In this document: positions 1 to 21,522 of the stretch, in pieces
Layout of the letters: each line of letters opens with the position of its first letter
How positions within the stretch are numbered: position 1 is the stretch's first letter
Source of the DNA: Phoebastria nigripes
Lineage: Eukaryota > Chordata > Aves > Procellariiformes > Diomedeidae
Length of the DNA stretch: 64,000 nt
NCBI GenBank assembly: GCA_035582835.1
Contig: JAYKAV010003125.1
Span: 1 to 64,000, forward strand
Direction: 5' to 3'
The notes under the pieces: generated by a model
Database searches by the model: none
Told to the model about the DNA's origin: nothing
The model's input: only the letters and a program-made list of their open reading frames with translations
Position numbers and translations under genes: made by a program

Positions 1-740
1 GAGTGCCCTCAAGATGACCCGCTCCATAATCTTCCCTGGCACCGAGGTCAGGCTGACAGGCCCGTAGTTCCCTGGGTCCTCCTTCTGGCCCTTCTTGTAG
101 ATGGGCATCACATTGGCAAGCCTCCAATCATCTGGGACCTCCCCCGTTAACCAGGACTGCTGACAAATGATGGAGAATGGCTTGGCAAGCTCCTCTGCCA
201 GCTCCCTCAGTACTCTCAGGTGGATCCCATCTGGCCCCATAGACTTGTGAGCGTCCAGGTGGCATAGCAGGTCTATAACTGCTTCCTCTTGGATTATGGG
301 GGGGTTTATCCTGCTCACCGTCCCTGTCTTCCAGCTCAGGGGGCTGAATACCCTGAGGATAACTGGTCTGACTATTAAAGAATGAGGCAAAGAAGGCATT
401 AAGTACCTCAGCCTTCTCCTCATCCTTGGTGGCAATGTTCCCCCCTGCATCCAATAAAGGATGGAGGTTCTCCTTGGCTCTCTTTTTGTCATTAATATAT
501 TTGTAAAAACATTTTTTGTTATCTCTTACGACAGTGGCTAGACTGAGTTCTAGCTGGGCTTTTGCCTTAGTGATTTTCTCCCTGCATGACCTAACAAGAT
601 CCCTGTACTCTTCTTGAGTTGCCTGCCCCTTCTTCCAAGAGTGGTAAACTGTCCTTTTTTTCCCCTGAGTCCCAGCAAAAGCTCCCTGTTCAGCCAGGCC
701 GGTCATCTTCCCCGTCAGTTCTTCCTTCGGTACACAGGGA
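1..740 (-). mobile_element. CR1 LINE fragment, ORF2 endonuclease-RT part
   Basis: This is a piece of a CR1 non-LTR retrotransposon lying in a TCF12 intron in the same orientation as the gene. The minus strand reads the CR1 ORF2 segment between endonuclease and reverse transcriptase, including FYKYINDKKRAKENLHPLLD and GNIATKDEEKAEVLNAFF, and then the start of the RT domain (DDWRLANVMPIYKKGQ) near positions 80-150. The reading frame breaks at a run of seven G on the plus strand near 299-305, where one extra base moves the remainder to another frame, so the copy is dead. The 5' end of the element fades out around 735-745. The 3' part lies outside the window. Family assignment is from recognition of the protein text; the subfamily is not determined. 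Confidence 0.93.
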
Positions 741-10494
<9,754 letters not shown>

Positions 10495-10569
10495 CGCGCT
10501 GAAGTCCAGCAAGTCGCTCAGTTCCTTGTCAGTTCCTATAGCGGCCATCCTCTGCTGCTGGGAATTCAT
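10495..10569 (-). CDS. TCF12: TCF12 first coding exon (residues 1-25)
   Basis: This exon encodes the N-terminus of the E-protein TCF12 (HEB). The minus strand reads [14 protein letters not shown] followed by [11 protein letters not shown], 25 codons ending in phase 0 at a GCG|GTAGGA donor. Apart from Ser for Pro at residue 3 it matches the human N-terminus as I recall it. The LDFS motif at residues 21-24 is the core of activation domain 1, which in E-proteins is known to contact p300/CBP and, in leukaemia, the ETO TAFH domain. The ATG at 10569 has A at -3 and sits 25 bases inside the exon; a second in-frame Met at residue 8 is less likely to be the start. The gene continues leftward with the exon at 9597-9669. 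The name is further supported by ZNF280D at the other end of the window, its neighbour in human. Confidence 0.96.
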
Positions 10570-10594
10570 CTTCCTCCGCTCCTCCGATCACCTT
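10570..10594 (-). other. TCF12: TCF12 5' UTR part of first coding exon
   Basis: On the minus strand a pyrimidine tract ending GTGCCCTAG precedes AAGGTGATCGGAGG and, 25 bases later, the TCF12 ATG. This looks like a splice acceptor, so the coding exon probably starts at 10594 and is joined to one or more upstream non-coding exons. The acceptor is inferred from consensus only; an unspliced start within the island remains possible. Confidence 0.65.
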
Positions 10595-11550
10595 CTAGGG
10601 CACAGGGAAAGAGGCACAGGGAGTACTTCACCACGGGGCTGGTGCCGACCCCCGACACTGGGAAACCGGCCCCTAGCGAAGAAGGGCCTCTGGTACCTGC
10701 GCGCCTGACGCGGGGTAGGGGAATCCCAGGGGACCCCCTCTTTACCGGGCGGGCTGACGGAATCAGCAGCAGCTGCCTCAAACTAGCCAACTCTCCCTAA
10801 GTTTCCCCAGGCTCCCTTTTCTCCCTCATTCCACTTCTCCCCCATCTCGAGCACGGCACAGTCACGCCGCAGCGGGACCGCCGCCGCCGCCAGGAATTAC
10901 GTTCCCCCCAGGCAANCGAAAGCAAATAAACAGCCGCGGCCCAGCGAAGTCCGGAGAATTAGCGAGAGATTAAGTGACTCACTGTCTGTGCAACAATGGG
11001 GCTGACAAGCGGGGCTGGATGTGCCTCAGCAGAGCCATCTCTACCCCAGCATTATCGCCGACCGCTCTCCCCGGCGCTGGCGGCTCTCCCCGCCCGCGGG
11101 CCGCGACCGCCGCTCCGCGCTCGGGACCGCGGCGGGGCGGGAGCCGCCCCCGCGCACCGCACGCGCACACGCGGCGCGGGGCCGGGCGCGCGCGCCGCCA
11201 CCGGGCGGGCAGGCGGGGTTGTGGGGTGGAATGCGCGTGCGGCGGGGGCGCGTGCGCGCGCGCGGCGGGAGTGGGGAGGAGGGGCGGCGGGGTCCGCGCC
11301 TTCCCTTGTGCCCGGCGGGCGCCGTCGGGGAGCGGCGGGGGCGCTGCCGCAGCCCCGCTCCCCTCCAAGTTTCGGAGCCGCCCGGCGCGCCGGGGCCGGG
11401 CTGCGGCCGCTGCAATCCTTTATGAGCGCTGGGAGCCGCGCGGCGGGCAACGCGCGCCCCGAACGCCGCCCGCAGGGACTCGCTCCTGCCCGGGGCCAGG
11501 CGCCGCAGCCCGCCCGGGGTCCGTGGCCCGCCCCGCCGCCGGGCGGGCTG

Positions 11551-11580
11551 NNNNNNNNNNNNNNNNNNNNNNNNNNNNNN
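11551..11580. other. Assembly gap of 30 N
   Basis: Thirty consecutive N interrupt the TCF12 CpG island, flanked by GGCGGGCTG on the left and GCCTCCTTCTCC on the right. The round size suggests a placeholder gap in hard-to-read GC-rich DNA. Its real length is unknown, so reading frames across it mean nothing. Confidence 0.97.
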
Positions 11581-11761
11581 GCCTCCTTCTCCTCCTCCTC
11601 CGCGGCCTCCCCGCCGCGGCCCCCCAGGCAGCCCCACTCCCGCCCGGCCGCGGCCCCCTGCCCCTCGCCGCCGCCTCTGCCCCTGCGAGCGCCCGGCCGC
11701 CGCTTCCCTCCCCCCACCGCTCTCTCCCAACTTCTCCCGGCCCCTCGCCGTCCGCACTTAC

Positions 11762-11930
11762 CTGCTGCCCCCCGTACGCTCCGGTGACCAGGGCCGGGCC
11801 GGCGGCGGCGGGCGGGCCGCGGGCTGGGTGGGAGGCGACGAGCCGAGCGCTCCCCCCCCGCTGGAAGGAACTTGTGGGTTTCCCTCAGGCAGACATTTTT
11901 TTGCTTACAGAGCCTCAGCACCACGTTCAC
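11762..11930 (-). other. TCF12: Candidate non-coding first exon of TCF12
   Basis: The minus strand has a perfect CAG|GTAAGT donor with the last exon base at 11762, inside the CpG island and upstream of the acceptor at 10594. This would make an intron of about 1.17 kb between a non-coding first exon and the first coding exon. The upstream limit is unknown, so the end given (11930) is only a guess. The sequence just upstream includes CTGTAAGCAAAAAAATG near 11900-11917 on the minus strand. The exon is inferred from the donor, the island and the position. Confidence 0.6.
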
Positions 11931-12260
11931 GGCTCCGGCTCCGTATCCCTCCGCGCCGAGCGCCGCCACGGCCTTAACCCTTGGCGCGCCGCGCCGCACC
12001 GCGCTGCTACCGGCCGGGAGGCGCCGCCGCGCTGGCGGCGGCCTCACGGGCACCCCTTGGAGCCGCCCCGGCACCCGCCTCACCCCCGGGACGCCCCAGC
12101 AGCGGGGGGATGGCGGCGGGGCCCGGCCTGGGCCCAGGGGCCGCCCGTACCGCCGCGCAGGAGACCGGCGGGCGGCTGTCGGCGGAGCGGGGAGAAACGG
12201 GACCCTTCGGCCCTCGGCCCGCTTCGGGATACCGCAACGGGCACCCACAAAAACACGCAC

Positions 12261-15200
12261 CGCACGGGAACGGACCCCTCCCCACCGCTTCCCAACTCAC
12301 CCAAACCGCCAGCACAAACCTCGACATATAGCACTGACAGCAATGCACGTGCCCCAAAGTACCCAAAATACATTATCACACTCACCCTGAATTCACGTAC
12401 CCTAAAATATGCCTAAATACTTTTAATATATCAATATACAGTCTTACTTTGCAAAATAAAATTGCATATGAATTACATCAAGCTTTAAACGTTCAGCAGC
12501 AGCTTCCTCTTAAATACATACAATTAAAAGCGTAACATGTCAAAGCATAAAGATATGTATGCTAATGCAAGAACACACATTCAAATAAACTCTGCAGTTC
12601 TCCGAAACGGGTGATGCCAAAGGTGAATCAGCCCAACTGTTTCCATGCAGGAATGGGAACCAGCGTGCGAAGAACCTGCGCCCTCATTTGGGTCCTACCA
12701 CTTCTACGGACAAATCACTCTTTTGTGCTCCATCTCCTTCCTCATAAAACAGCACTACCAGCCTGTCCTGCTGGGAAGTTTATTTCATGTTTGCAAGCTA
12801 CTCGGATATACCAGCATAACGGCCTAACCAAAGTGCACGGCTTTTCCTAACGCCAAGGAGCGCGATCCCGGGGCACAGCCCGATGCTCAGCGGCACACAC
12901 GTCTCTCAAGCCTGCAGAGCCCCCAGCTGGCACCTACTTGCCACCACCTGGGTCTCGGCCTGCTCTTTTCTGACCCTAGCTACCGAGGGCTACCTACCCT
13001 TCTCTCTGAAAGTGAGAATTAAAAGATAATAAACTCTGCAGCTACTGGCATATTATTCTTTTGGAGCAAGGGGACTTAACAAAACACAAGGACAATTAAA
13101 AAGGATACTTAAAATCCTGGAGAACCTAAAACGCTCCAGGGAGACAGTAAGCGCAGTGAGGAAAGGCACGCTGTGTGGAGGAGCGTTCGTCCCTCACAGG
13201 CTGCTCCTTGGCAGTCCCCCAGGTTTGGAAAGCAGCAGGCTGTACAGAGGGCTCTCCAGCCCCATGCCCGTCCCTTCCAACTCAACTCTTCCCACCCCCA
13301 GATCCCGACTGTGACATCTTCCGGAGGAAGGGGAGGGTGATACCAAACTTACCACCCCCAGGCAAAGACAAACTGGAGATTCTGGAGCCTTAAAACATTC
13401 TCCTCCGTTTTTCTCCCGTATATGCCATGTACTGGATGATCATCTGGCCTTGTGATTCTATGAATATTCATATATTTGCCACTTAGAAACACAGGAAGCA
13501 ATTTGTATTAAAATATCAACACAATTACTTCCATTCTCTGTGCCCCTGAGGGACATAAATATGTACTTTTTCCCTTTGATGTAAAAATAATACTTCACTT
13601 TAGAGGAAAGCACCCAGTGACAGAGATCATTATACATTTCATGAGGAATGGCCTTCAACATATTTAAGTTACAAAGAAGATCCCCTATTTACATATGGTG
13701 AAAATATCGTTGTTTCTCTTGAAGCGTTACTTTTTAACCAGTATTGGTACTAAGTACCAGTTGGTACAGCTGCAGCACTGATAAGCATTGATTAGAAAAC
13801 TGACTAAATCTAAAGAAGGTGGAAGCAATAATGCTAACAATTATTTGTACTGATGTGTAATTGTATTAAAATTAAAACTTAATTTCAAATACAATACTTT
13901 TTATTTGCCCTCTGACCTAAGGTTTTAAGGTTCACATTCGTAGGCTTTTATTTGCAGCTAGAAACTTTGAGTGGAAGATGTTATATCCACATAATCCATG
14001 ACATAGGGTTTAAAGATACACAAAATACCGTAAGATCTTCCATTTGGTCCACACTGACATGTCACTTTCTCATGCAGATGCTGGCAGTAAACACGCTCAT
14101 TACCAGAAGTCACATCATAGCAGCCATTTCTTCTGCATTACATCTCTAGGGGTTGACTGTCCTCTTTGAAAAACTTCATTTCCAAGCACCTGTAGAAAAA
14201 TGACCAGAACATAACTGAAGTTTCCAGAAATTATGCCAGACAACTTAGCGAGTACCCAACGCCTCAGGGAAGGTATGCTTTGGCCCAAAATATACCGTGA
14301 GTCTGACCTAAAGGAGATTGCTCTGGGGAGCCAAAATTGTAATGAGTTGGCCAATTTGGAAATTTCAAAAGAAACTCATGCAGGTAGCTTCAGTAAAACT
14401 GTTGTGAAAGAGATCAATAACCATCACATCCTGCATTACAATAAAATTCTAAAAAGAGATTTAACCTAACGTTTCCCAGATACATCATACGCCACATTGG
14501 TCAGATTTGGAATCTTTAACCTATTCAGTTTTTAACCCCTCTTCATTTAACACTGATCACAACTAACATGTACACTCGAAATATCGAGGCATGATATTCT
14601 ATGTCCATGCAATATTGTCTTTCACCTATTCTCAGAATCTCCAACCCCTTTCTGAAGCTGCTACTTACTTAGTATCCTTTCATCTCTGCCACTCCCTATA
14701 AATTCTCCCTGTTCACTGCAAAGATAGGAGTTAAAAAAAAAAAAATGCATTGCATATCCTTATCCTGTTATAGTCATACACAGAAAACGAAACAGAAAAC
14801 AATGTAGTCAACATTAAAAAAAAACACCAACAAAAAACCCAAAACAAACAAACTCTTTGCTTTTAGCTATTTAGAGGTCTTCATGAGAAAATATGACCAA
14901 GTAAAACTTTATAAACATTTTAAAACATTTGAAGAAATAGGTATCTGAAACCTGGTTCAGACAATTACAACAGTTTTCCGTTTGCAACAAAGAAAATGCT
15001 TCCAGTTTCATTCCTGCTTCAATCCCTAGTTAACGGTTCTTTCCTTACAAATGTGCAAATGCTGCAAACATACTACACAAATCGTACAAAAATGAAAAAC
15101 TTCCAGCTTTGCTGTGACACAACAGTACCTTCCTTGTACATTACATAGAAGGCTGAAATGCTACTGTCTTCTGCAACTGTTACACCCTTTTTTCTTTCAC

Positions 15201-16440
15201 TTCTTTAAAAATAAAAGGTCTTCACTACCTAGGGAGCAATGGATCAGATAGATAGCACAAAGATATAGGAGCAATCATAGACACCAATCATCTTGCTAGT
15301 GATTTCGTGAGCAAGGACTCCAGCAATCCATGCTGAAGTCCTCAAGATGCTTTCCCAATCATATTATCATTGGTGAATTTTCTATCGAGATAAATGAATT
15401 TATTAATCTTGTGGATAAATACCTTTCCCTTAGGGAAGTCTTAGGTCTGTCATGGAGTAGAGTAGTGCAAGTAATAGGCAGGTAAACCCATGCACACAAA
15501 GTCATCGGTGAACTCCAGACTCTGACAGAGCATACAACACAACTGTAAATCTTTATGGTAACAGCCCTGACAGCTGATCTACCAACATCAACATGATCAG
15601 CTACCAACCAGAGCAATCAGGGAATTGCTAGTTGCCAGATGGCGATGGCAACATTCTTCCGCATGCTTCAACATGACCATGAAAATGAAGAATTACATAC
15701 AGGACATAAAAAAATTAAGAGGAATATAAAAACCAAATCACTTGAGCACAAACCCCTGAAAATAATCACACTCATATGCTGTTTCCACAGCCTTCATGAA
15801 TTGCTTTCCACCCACTCCTGAAAGGAAAAAGATTTGATACAGCAGACAGCTGTTGTGCATTCAGGGATGTGAGAAAATGTATTCCGTATTACTATTTAAT
15901 ATATCATGCCTGTGTGAATAAAATCATTAAGCTTGCCTATCTCCTTTTGGTTTATTTATTATTAAATTTACACACAATGAATTAATTCACCACCACCACC
16001 CAAACTGTATGAGCTCCTAGGGTGTTCCCCAACAGAGCATTTGACCCAGGGTGGAGTTTTCACTGGAATGGGTCCTTTAAACCAACACGTATATGCTCAG
16101 CCTGCATCCACAGCCACCAATTTATCCATGAGAAATGCTATTGCTCAGCAAATCCATCGCCCTGGAGAGAAGTCAGCAAACCTCCTTTCCCGCTCCAGTT
16201 TTTTGTTTGAGGTTTGTTTTTTTTTTTTCTTTTATGACAAATTCCCACCCTCACCTAAACCACTGAATCCTTTCTATTGTTTCCAGTAGACTTCCCAGTA
16301 CAGACAGCAATGCTCATTTGGAGACAGCAATAAGGAGAACACAACCTTGCTTCCTGCAGCTAACATGGACAAAGCAATTCCATTTTCTTACTGACTTGTT
16401 CCTGGGGTCACCTGGAATCTGACTCAAGCCAATAAAAATT
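12261..16440. other. Upstream flank of TCF12, no gene seen
   Basis: These 4.2 kb return to AT-rich composition. There are scattered short open frames on both strands, but none has a recognisable product, good splice borders or an unusual codon pattern. An A/C-rich low-complexity tract lies at about 14813-14852. I see no older repeat, RNA gene or island in it. Confidence 0.6.
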
Positions 16441-16829
16441 AGAATCATAGAATCATTAAGGTTGGAAAAGACCTCTAAGATCATCAAGTCCAACCGTCAA
16501 CCCAACACCACCAAGCCCCACTAAACCATGTCCCTAAGCGCCTCATCTACACGTCTCTTAAATACTTCCAGGGATGGTGACTCCACCACTTCCCTGGGCA
16601 GCCTGTTCCAATGCTTAACCACTCTTTCAGTAAAGAAACTCTTCCTAATGTCCAATCTAAACCTCCCCTGGCGCAACTTGAGGCCATTTCCTCTCGTCCT
16701 ATCGCTAGTTGCTTGGCAGAAGAGACCAACACCCACCTCGCTGCAACCTCCTTTCAGGTAGTTGTAGAGTGCAATAAAGTCTCCCCTGAGCCTCCTCTTC
16801 TCCAGACTAAACAGTCCCAGTTCCCTCAA
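16441..16829 (-). mobile_element. CR1 LINE 3' end with ORF2 C-terminus
   Basis: This is a 5'-truncated CR1 copy of about 390 bases in minus orientation. The plus strand starts with the reversed 3' tail AGAATCATAGAATCATTAAG, and the minus strand encodes the intact-looking C-terminal end of CR1 ORF2, with [39 protein letters not shown] and [20 protein letters not shown], ending in LRDMV. The open reading frame and close match to the family text suggest a fairly young insertion. It lies between the TCF12 island and the orphan CpG island, so it is the nearest mobile element to either. Confidence 0.96.
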
Positions 16830-17430
16830 ATTAAAAGATTTTTGTTGTCATGCATGAAACTTTTGGATGAAGCTCTTGGGGAGGCACTGTGTTCTTCCTA
16901 CGGCTCTTCCTTCCAAAGCCGACTTTGGAAAATGAGCTTACAGCTATATTCCTATGACCAAGGCTCATGACTGCACAGTGCTTGCTGTTATCAGTACAGC
17001 CCATCTTACAGATAACTGAATTTGCTGCCTCACTTGCTGCCTGCTATATTTACCTCACAGTAATTAAAATTATATAACATAGATATTATGTAACATATTC
17101 GACAATAGGAAATATTTAGAACATTCACAGGAGGCTACCATGGTGAAACCTCTCACCAAGCAGTATTACTTACGAGGGGACCAGAGAGAGCATGCAGGCT
17201 GACTACTGTAAAGTCAAAACCTGTTTCTGTGGGAGCACCGACAGCTACACTTGTTACTGCAGCTGTCAAAATATTTGCCGACAAGTACTTCTGGCTAAGC
17301 GGGAAATAGGTAAAAGCTTTAGCTTGCCGTAAGGGATGATCTTCACCGGAGCAATTCTTACAAAAGCAGAAAGTTGATCGGGGGTAAGGAGGTAAAAAAA
17401 AAAAAAAAAAAGCTATTAAAAGGAGAACTC
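16830..17430. other. Short AT-rich spacer, no gene seen
   Basis: Unique AT-rich sequence links the CR1 copy to the orphan CpG island. Its right part carries the GTAAGT donor described for the candidate exon at 17174 and an A run at about 17395-17411. Nothing else is evident. Confidence 0.55.
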
Positions 17431-17550
17431 GCGGCGGGAGGGCCCTATGGGAGGTGGCCTCTCCGCCCCCGCTCACCGCAGCAGGGCCAGGCCCTGCGCA
17501 GCGGGGCCTCCCGCCGGCCGTGACCGCGACCAGAGACCCCGGCGCCAGCA
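17174..17550 (-). other. Candidate alternative first exon, leftward
   Basis: A strong CCCCTC|GTAAGTAA donor on the minus strand (last exon base 17174) sits just left of the second CpG island. A transcript starting in that island and running toward TCF12 could splice here and join the TCF12 acceptor at 10594. The minus strand is open across this stretch from an ATG at 17551, but splicing to 10594 would not be in frame with the TCF12 start, so it would act as 5' UTR. The upstream limit is unknown. Chance occurrence of a single good donor cannot be excluded. Confidence 0.3.
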
Positions 17551-18560
17551 ACGCCGCTCGGCGGGCTGCCGGGGCCGGCGCCCGCCGGGCAGGTCAACGC
17601 GGGCGGCGGGGCAAGGGCCGCTGAGAGGCGCGGAAAGTTGCGCCCGCGCCGCCCCCGCCCCGCCGGCAGGTCCCTCGGGCGGAGCCGCCCCGGCGCCACA
17701 GGGCTCCGCCAACCCCGCGCCGCCCCGGCCCGGCCCCGCGGCGGAGCCGTGCGAGCAACGCGGCGGCGCCTCAGGACGCGCAGAGCGCAGCCCGCCCCCA
17801 GCACCACCCCGGACGCCCCGAGTCTCGCTTCCCCGGGGCCGGCCGCCGCGGGGAGGGGGAGGCGGGGGACCGAAGTTGGCCGTGCCCGCCCGGCCGCCTC
17901 CCCGGCCCGGCTCCGCGCGCACCGCCACCCCTCGGCGGGGCGGCACCCTCCACCCGTCGCCCGAGGGCGGCCCCACTCCCTGGCGCGGCGGCCGAAAGTT
18001 GTGCGGAGCCGAACAATGCGGCGAGGACTATTTGTCCTTCCGCCGGCCGGCTATGACGGGAGGGGGAGGGGAGCGGCGGCGGAGGGGGTGGTGCGGGCCG
18101 CCGCCGAGCGGGCGGGAGGGGCCGGGGGCCGCTTCTCGCTTCAGGCTCCCGGAGCGGGGCGGGGCGGCTGAGCCCTCCTCGGCGCCGGTTATGAAAGCCG
18201 AGGGAGGCCGGGCCGGCCCAGCCCCGTCCTGTCCCGCGGCGCGCCGAGGGCTCTTGCGGGAACCGCGTTCAGACGCGGAGCAGCGCCGCGTCCTGTCCCG
18301 GCACCACCGCCCCGCGCCTCGCGGCTGGGCTCCCGCGTGGGGCTGGCCGGGCGGCAGCACGCGAAATGGCTCGTCCCTGCACGGGGGGAAGACGTCTAAC
18401 GTCCCCTATCCCGGCCGCCGCCGCCTCAAGCAGCAAGCCCTGCTCCCCGCCCAGGAGCCGTCGGGCTCCCCGTCCGGCTCCCCGCGCTCTGCCAGGAGTT
18501 AAACACGAGCGTGAGGTCTCCATACGAGCGCAGCGCAGCGCAGCTCGCGGGACTTGTGCG
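17430..18560. promoter_or_regulatory. Orphan CpG island
   Basis: About 1.1 kb of extreme GC and CpG content lies roughly 5.5 kb upstream of the TCF12 island with no coding gene attached. It contains GC boxes such as GGGGCGGGGCGG near 18154, a GCGCAG-type motif near 17496 and several purine-rich blocks, and its edges are abrupt. It could be an upstream alternative promoter of TCF12 (minus strand), the start of a long non-coding RNA running right, or a Polycomb-type regulatory island, which is common near developmental regulators. Human has a non-coding gene next to TCF12 (LOC145783, from memory), but I cannot show correspondence. The long open frames on both strands reflect base composition. 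Confidence 0.75.
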
Positions 18561-21522
18561 CCCTGGAACACTTCTGATCGTCCTGCTTGTAGTCCAAGAA
18601 ATGAACCTGAACGTCATCAGTGCCAAAGTAAACAGTTTAAATCAAAACGTGCCTTTAAATTCACACAGGAGGTGGTTTGGGTACTTATTTTGCTTAAGCC
18701 AACCTTTTTTAAGTTAACTAAAAACAATTAACTAGTTTAAGCTAAATGCAACATAATGTTTTCTTGCTTTTACAGTATCTTGCTACTTAAAGAGAAATAA
18801 GCAGTCACAGGAGATTTACACTAGCTTAATAAAATAAATCTAAAATTGTACTGTTTTCAAAGGTGACTTGAAAAATATCAGTATGATATAAAGCTTCATT
18901 TAAATAAACACCTAAACGTATTCCTAAGCGAAGCATTCAATAAATCAAAAGCAGACTGATATCCCTGGAGAAAAAAAATTCCTCTTTTCAGTGTATCTCT
19001 CCCTTTCTGTTCAGGAGCCCTCAGCATGGCCATACCAATTCTTTCTACGAGGTGAATAACACCACGGCGATGCAGTACTGGAGAGAGCTAGTACCCCCGA
19101 GCAGGCAGGCTGCGGGGTGCAGCACGGCTCGGCTACTGGAGGGACAGAGACTGCTGGCAAAACCAGTGCGGGCGCTGTGCTGCTGCACCACTTTGAAGTA
19201 CTCCATTTTAAGAAAACTCATTTACAAACTCAGAAGACACAGATTACAACAAAGAATCACGTAACTGAGATTATAAAAGGGAGTTATTTTCAGTGAGGAA
19301 ATTAATACAAAGTTTTAAGTTTCCTATGTAAACTACATGCCCTTCACTACAAATTTTTATGATCGATTGCATCATGCAGTTCAATGTGAGCAGTTTTGAA
19401 ATATCCCTAGGACAAGCATTACTGCTGAAAGCAATTGGGGCAAAGCATCTTTCACCAAAAAGGTCTCTCACACTGAAAGACGTTGGCTAGATAGTCAGAA
19501 TGGAGTTAATTTGCAGAGAGGATAAAGCAGGAGTATCACCATTTTTAGCCTGGCTTCCTAGGGAAATCACTTGCAGACAACTGCACTGTGTTCATGTGGA
19601 TGGATGCATTTCCTTAATAAATCATAAAGTTATTTGCTAATTTCAACCAAGGAAAATGGGGAGATCACATTCACACACATTGAATGGGAACAGGGATTAA
19701 AGCAGAAAAGCAGGAGACTGTGTTGGTGCACCTACTGAAGAAAAGACTAGTTGAGGTCGATCCTTGTCAGTGACCAAAGAACCCAGACACAGGATGCAAA
19801 GCCAGGGGTAGGTAACTTTAGGTAGTTTCCCTTCTGGCAGAACAATTTCTGGTATTCTGCCTGCCACTGGGAGCTGGAACCAGTAATCTGTTTTACACAG
19901 ACCTTTTTGAACATTTTCCCGTCTCCAAAGTTTCACAGGAGCCAGGAAATAATTGCTTTAGTGTAATCAAAAGCCATATAACCCACAGATAATGTTTTCC
20001 ATTCTAAAATTGCTTGAAAGAATGTAACTGAAGTCTGACTACAGCCATTCATCAGCCAGTCCCAGATGGGCCTCTCACGCATGAAGATTCCCACTGAACA
20101 CTAATTCCCTCCTTGGCACTGAAGGGAACAGGTTCTCTCCCTCACACAACTAATGGACCGTCAGATTATGCATTCTGGGGAACTAAGGGATGACAGAGAA
20201 GACCAAATTTACAGAGGAAAATCACAGCTTTGAAGAACAGTAGGAACTCTTTACACCAAACACATATAGAACTACACTGAAAAAGTTTTATTTCTTAAAT
20301 CAGTGGTGTGATAATACATTGGGGTTAGTACTATTTTCTGTCATTGGTTTGGGGTCTTTTTAAGGTTTTAGGAAGAAAAAAAATCTTAAAGTTTAAGTTC
20401 TATTTTGAAGACTGCTGCAGTCTCATCTTAGGTGGACTCTCATATGAAGAAAATTGCGAATATTCAAGTATTTCCCTCATCATATGTTATCATGATTATT
20501 TTGTCCAACAACATTATCTGCAGAGCACATCAGATTAATTTTCATTTGGTAATACAATTGTGGGTAGTCTCCTTGTCATATGTATTTATAGTTTCATTCT
20601 AATTAATATAAATATTTCTGTTAGAAATAAGGGACAGTCTTCCAAGTGCTCTGTTCATAGAACTATTGACTGACTACATTTAATGTTCTTTTTACCTGAA
20701 TCATTTGGGAGTGAGCTCCACAAAATACATCTCACCCCCCATAGTTTGCCTTTATGTGGATCTTAACATAGTTAAATCTGGAGGAGTTGACTCAATTATT
20801 GAAGATACTTGATTATCTAAGATACAGAAAATCCTGGTTATCTGTCTCAGAGCAGAAAAAAAACAATTTCAGAAATAATAATGTGATAGGATTACTGTGT
20901 ATAGCATATCACTATTTTGACCATAAAGTGTTTCCGTGACAGACATGCAAATATTCAAGGCCAGATGACTTCAACAATGGTACCCATGCTTTTGATGAAC
21001 TAGTTTGCATTATCTCATCTGATCCCCCCTTTTATCATATGTAGATGAGACATCTTATGCATCCACATGGTTTTAACATTGTCACATGAAGATACTTATT
21101 GCAACTACATAGTTACCAGATGCTACAGAATAGTACAGCATCCTATTCAAGAACATGTCCAACAGGAATTTTATGACGCAAACTAGAAACTAACATAGAA
21201 AATTATGCATGTTATACCATGTAGTAGGTAGTTCCATACAGGTCTCAAGTCTAGAGCTAAAGTAAACTTGAAAGAAAGTGAATTTTTTAGGTTTTAGTTT
21301 TACCTTTCTTTTTTTGGGAGGGGTTTACTTTCTAAACAGCCTATTTATGCTTTCAGTTCTTCTGTGCTTATACAGCACTAGTTATAACTTCCAGAGCCAT
21401 CATAAATCACAGGTAATCCTACCCTAGCTGCAGGTCCTGGAGAGCTGGCATGTGTCAAACAGACGTTTCTGAATTAAATATGACCTTTAATCAACAGCTT
21501 ATAAGCTGTTTCAACAGCTTAT
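18561..21522. other. Intergenic, no gene seen
   Basis: AT-rich unique sequence follows the orphan island. No open frame here resembles a known protein and I recognise no repeat until the old LINE fragment at the right end. An 18-base perfect palindrome at 21493-21510, AACAGCTTATAAGCTGTT, with a second half-copy at 21512-21525, is the only structural oddity. Confidence 0.55.

Larger units (their letters stand above)
10850..12260 (-). promoter_or_regulatory. TCF12: CpG island, probable TCF12 promoter
   Basis: About 1.4 kb of very GC-rich, CpG-dense DNA lies directly upstream of the first TCF12 coding exon and contrasts sharply with the AT-rich flanks. It contains multiple GC-box-like runs (for example CGGGGCGGGAG near 11132), an AP-1-type TGACTCA at about 10975-10981, and on the minus strand a TATA-like CATAAAGG near 11420. 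A run of 30 N at 11551-11580 hides part of it. It has all the marks of a broad CpG promoter driving TCF12 leftward and perhaps a divergent transcript rightward. Long open frames here, on both strands, arise from the lack of AT-rich stop codons and are not taken as genes. The start sites cannot be located from sequence alone. Confidence 0.85.

Noticed and set aside
10974..12416. Very long open frames on both strands in the TCF12 island
   Set aside because: They exist in several frames at once, cross the 30-N gap, and consist of Ala, Arg, Gly and Pro as expected from GC-rich DNA lacking stop codons.
17447..18502. 351-codon plus-strand open frame in the orphan island
   Set aside because: Overlapping frames of similar length exist on both strands and the composition is that of random GC-rich sequence. 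No domain is visible.
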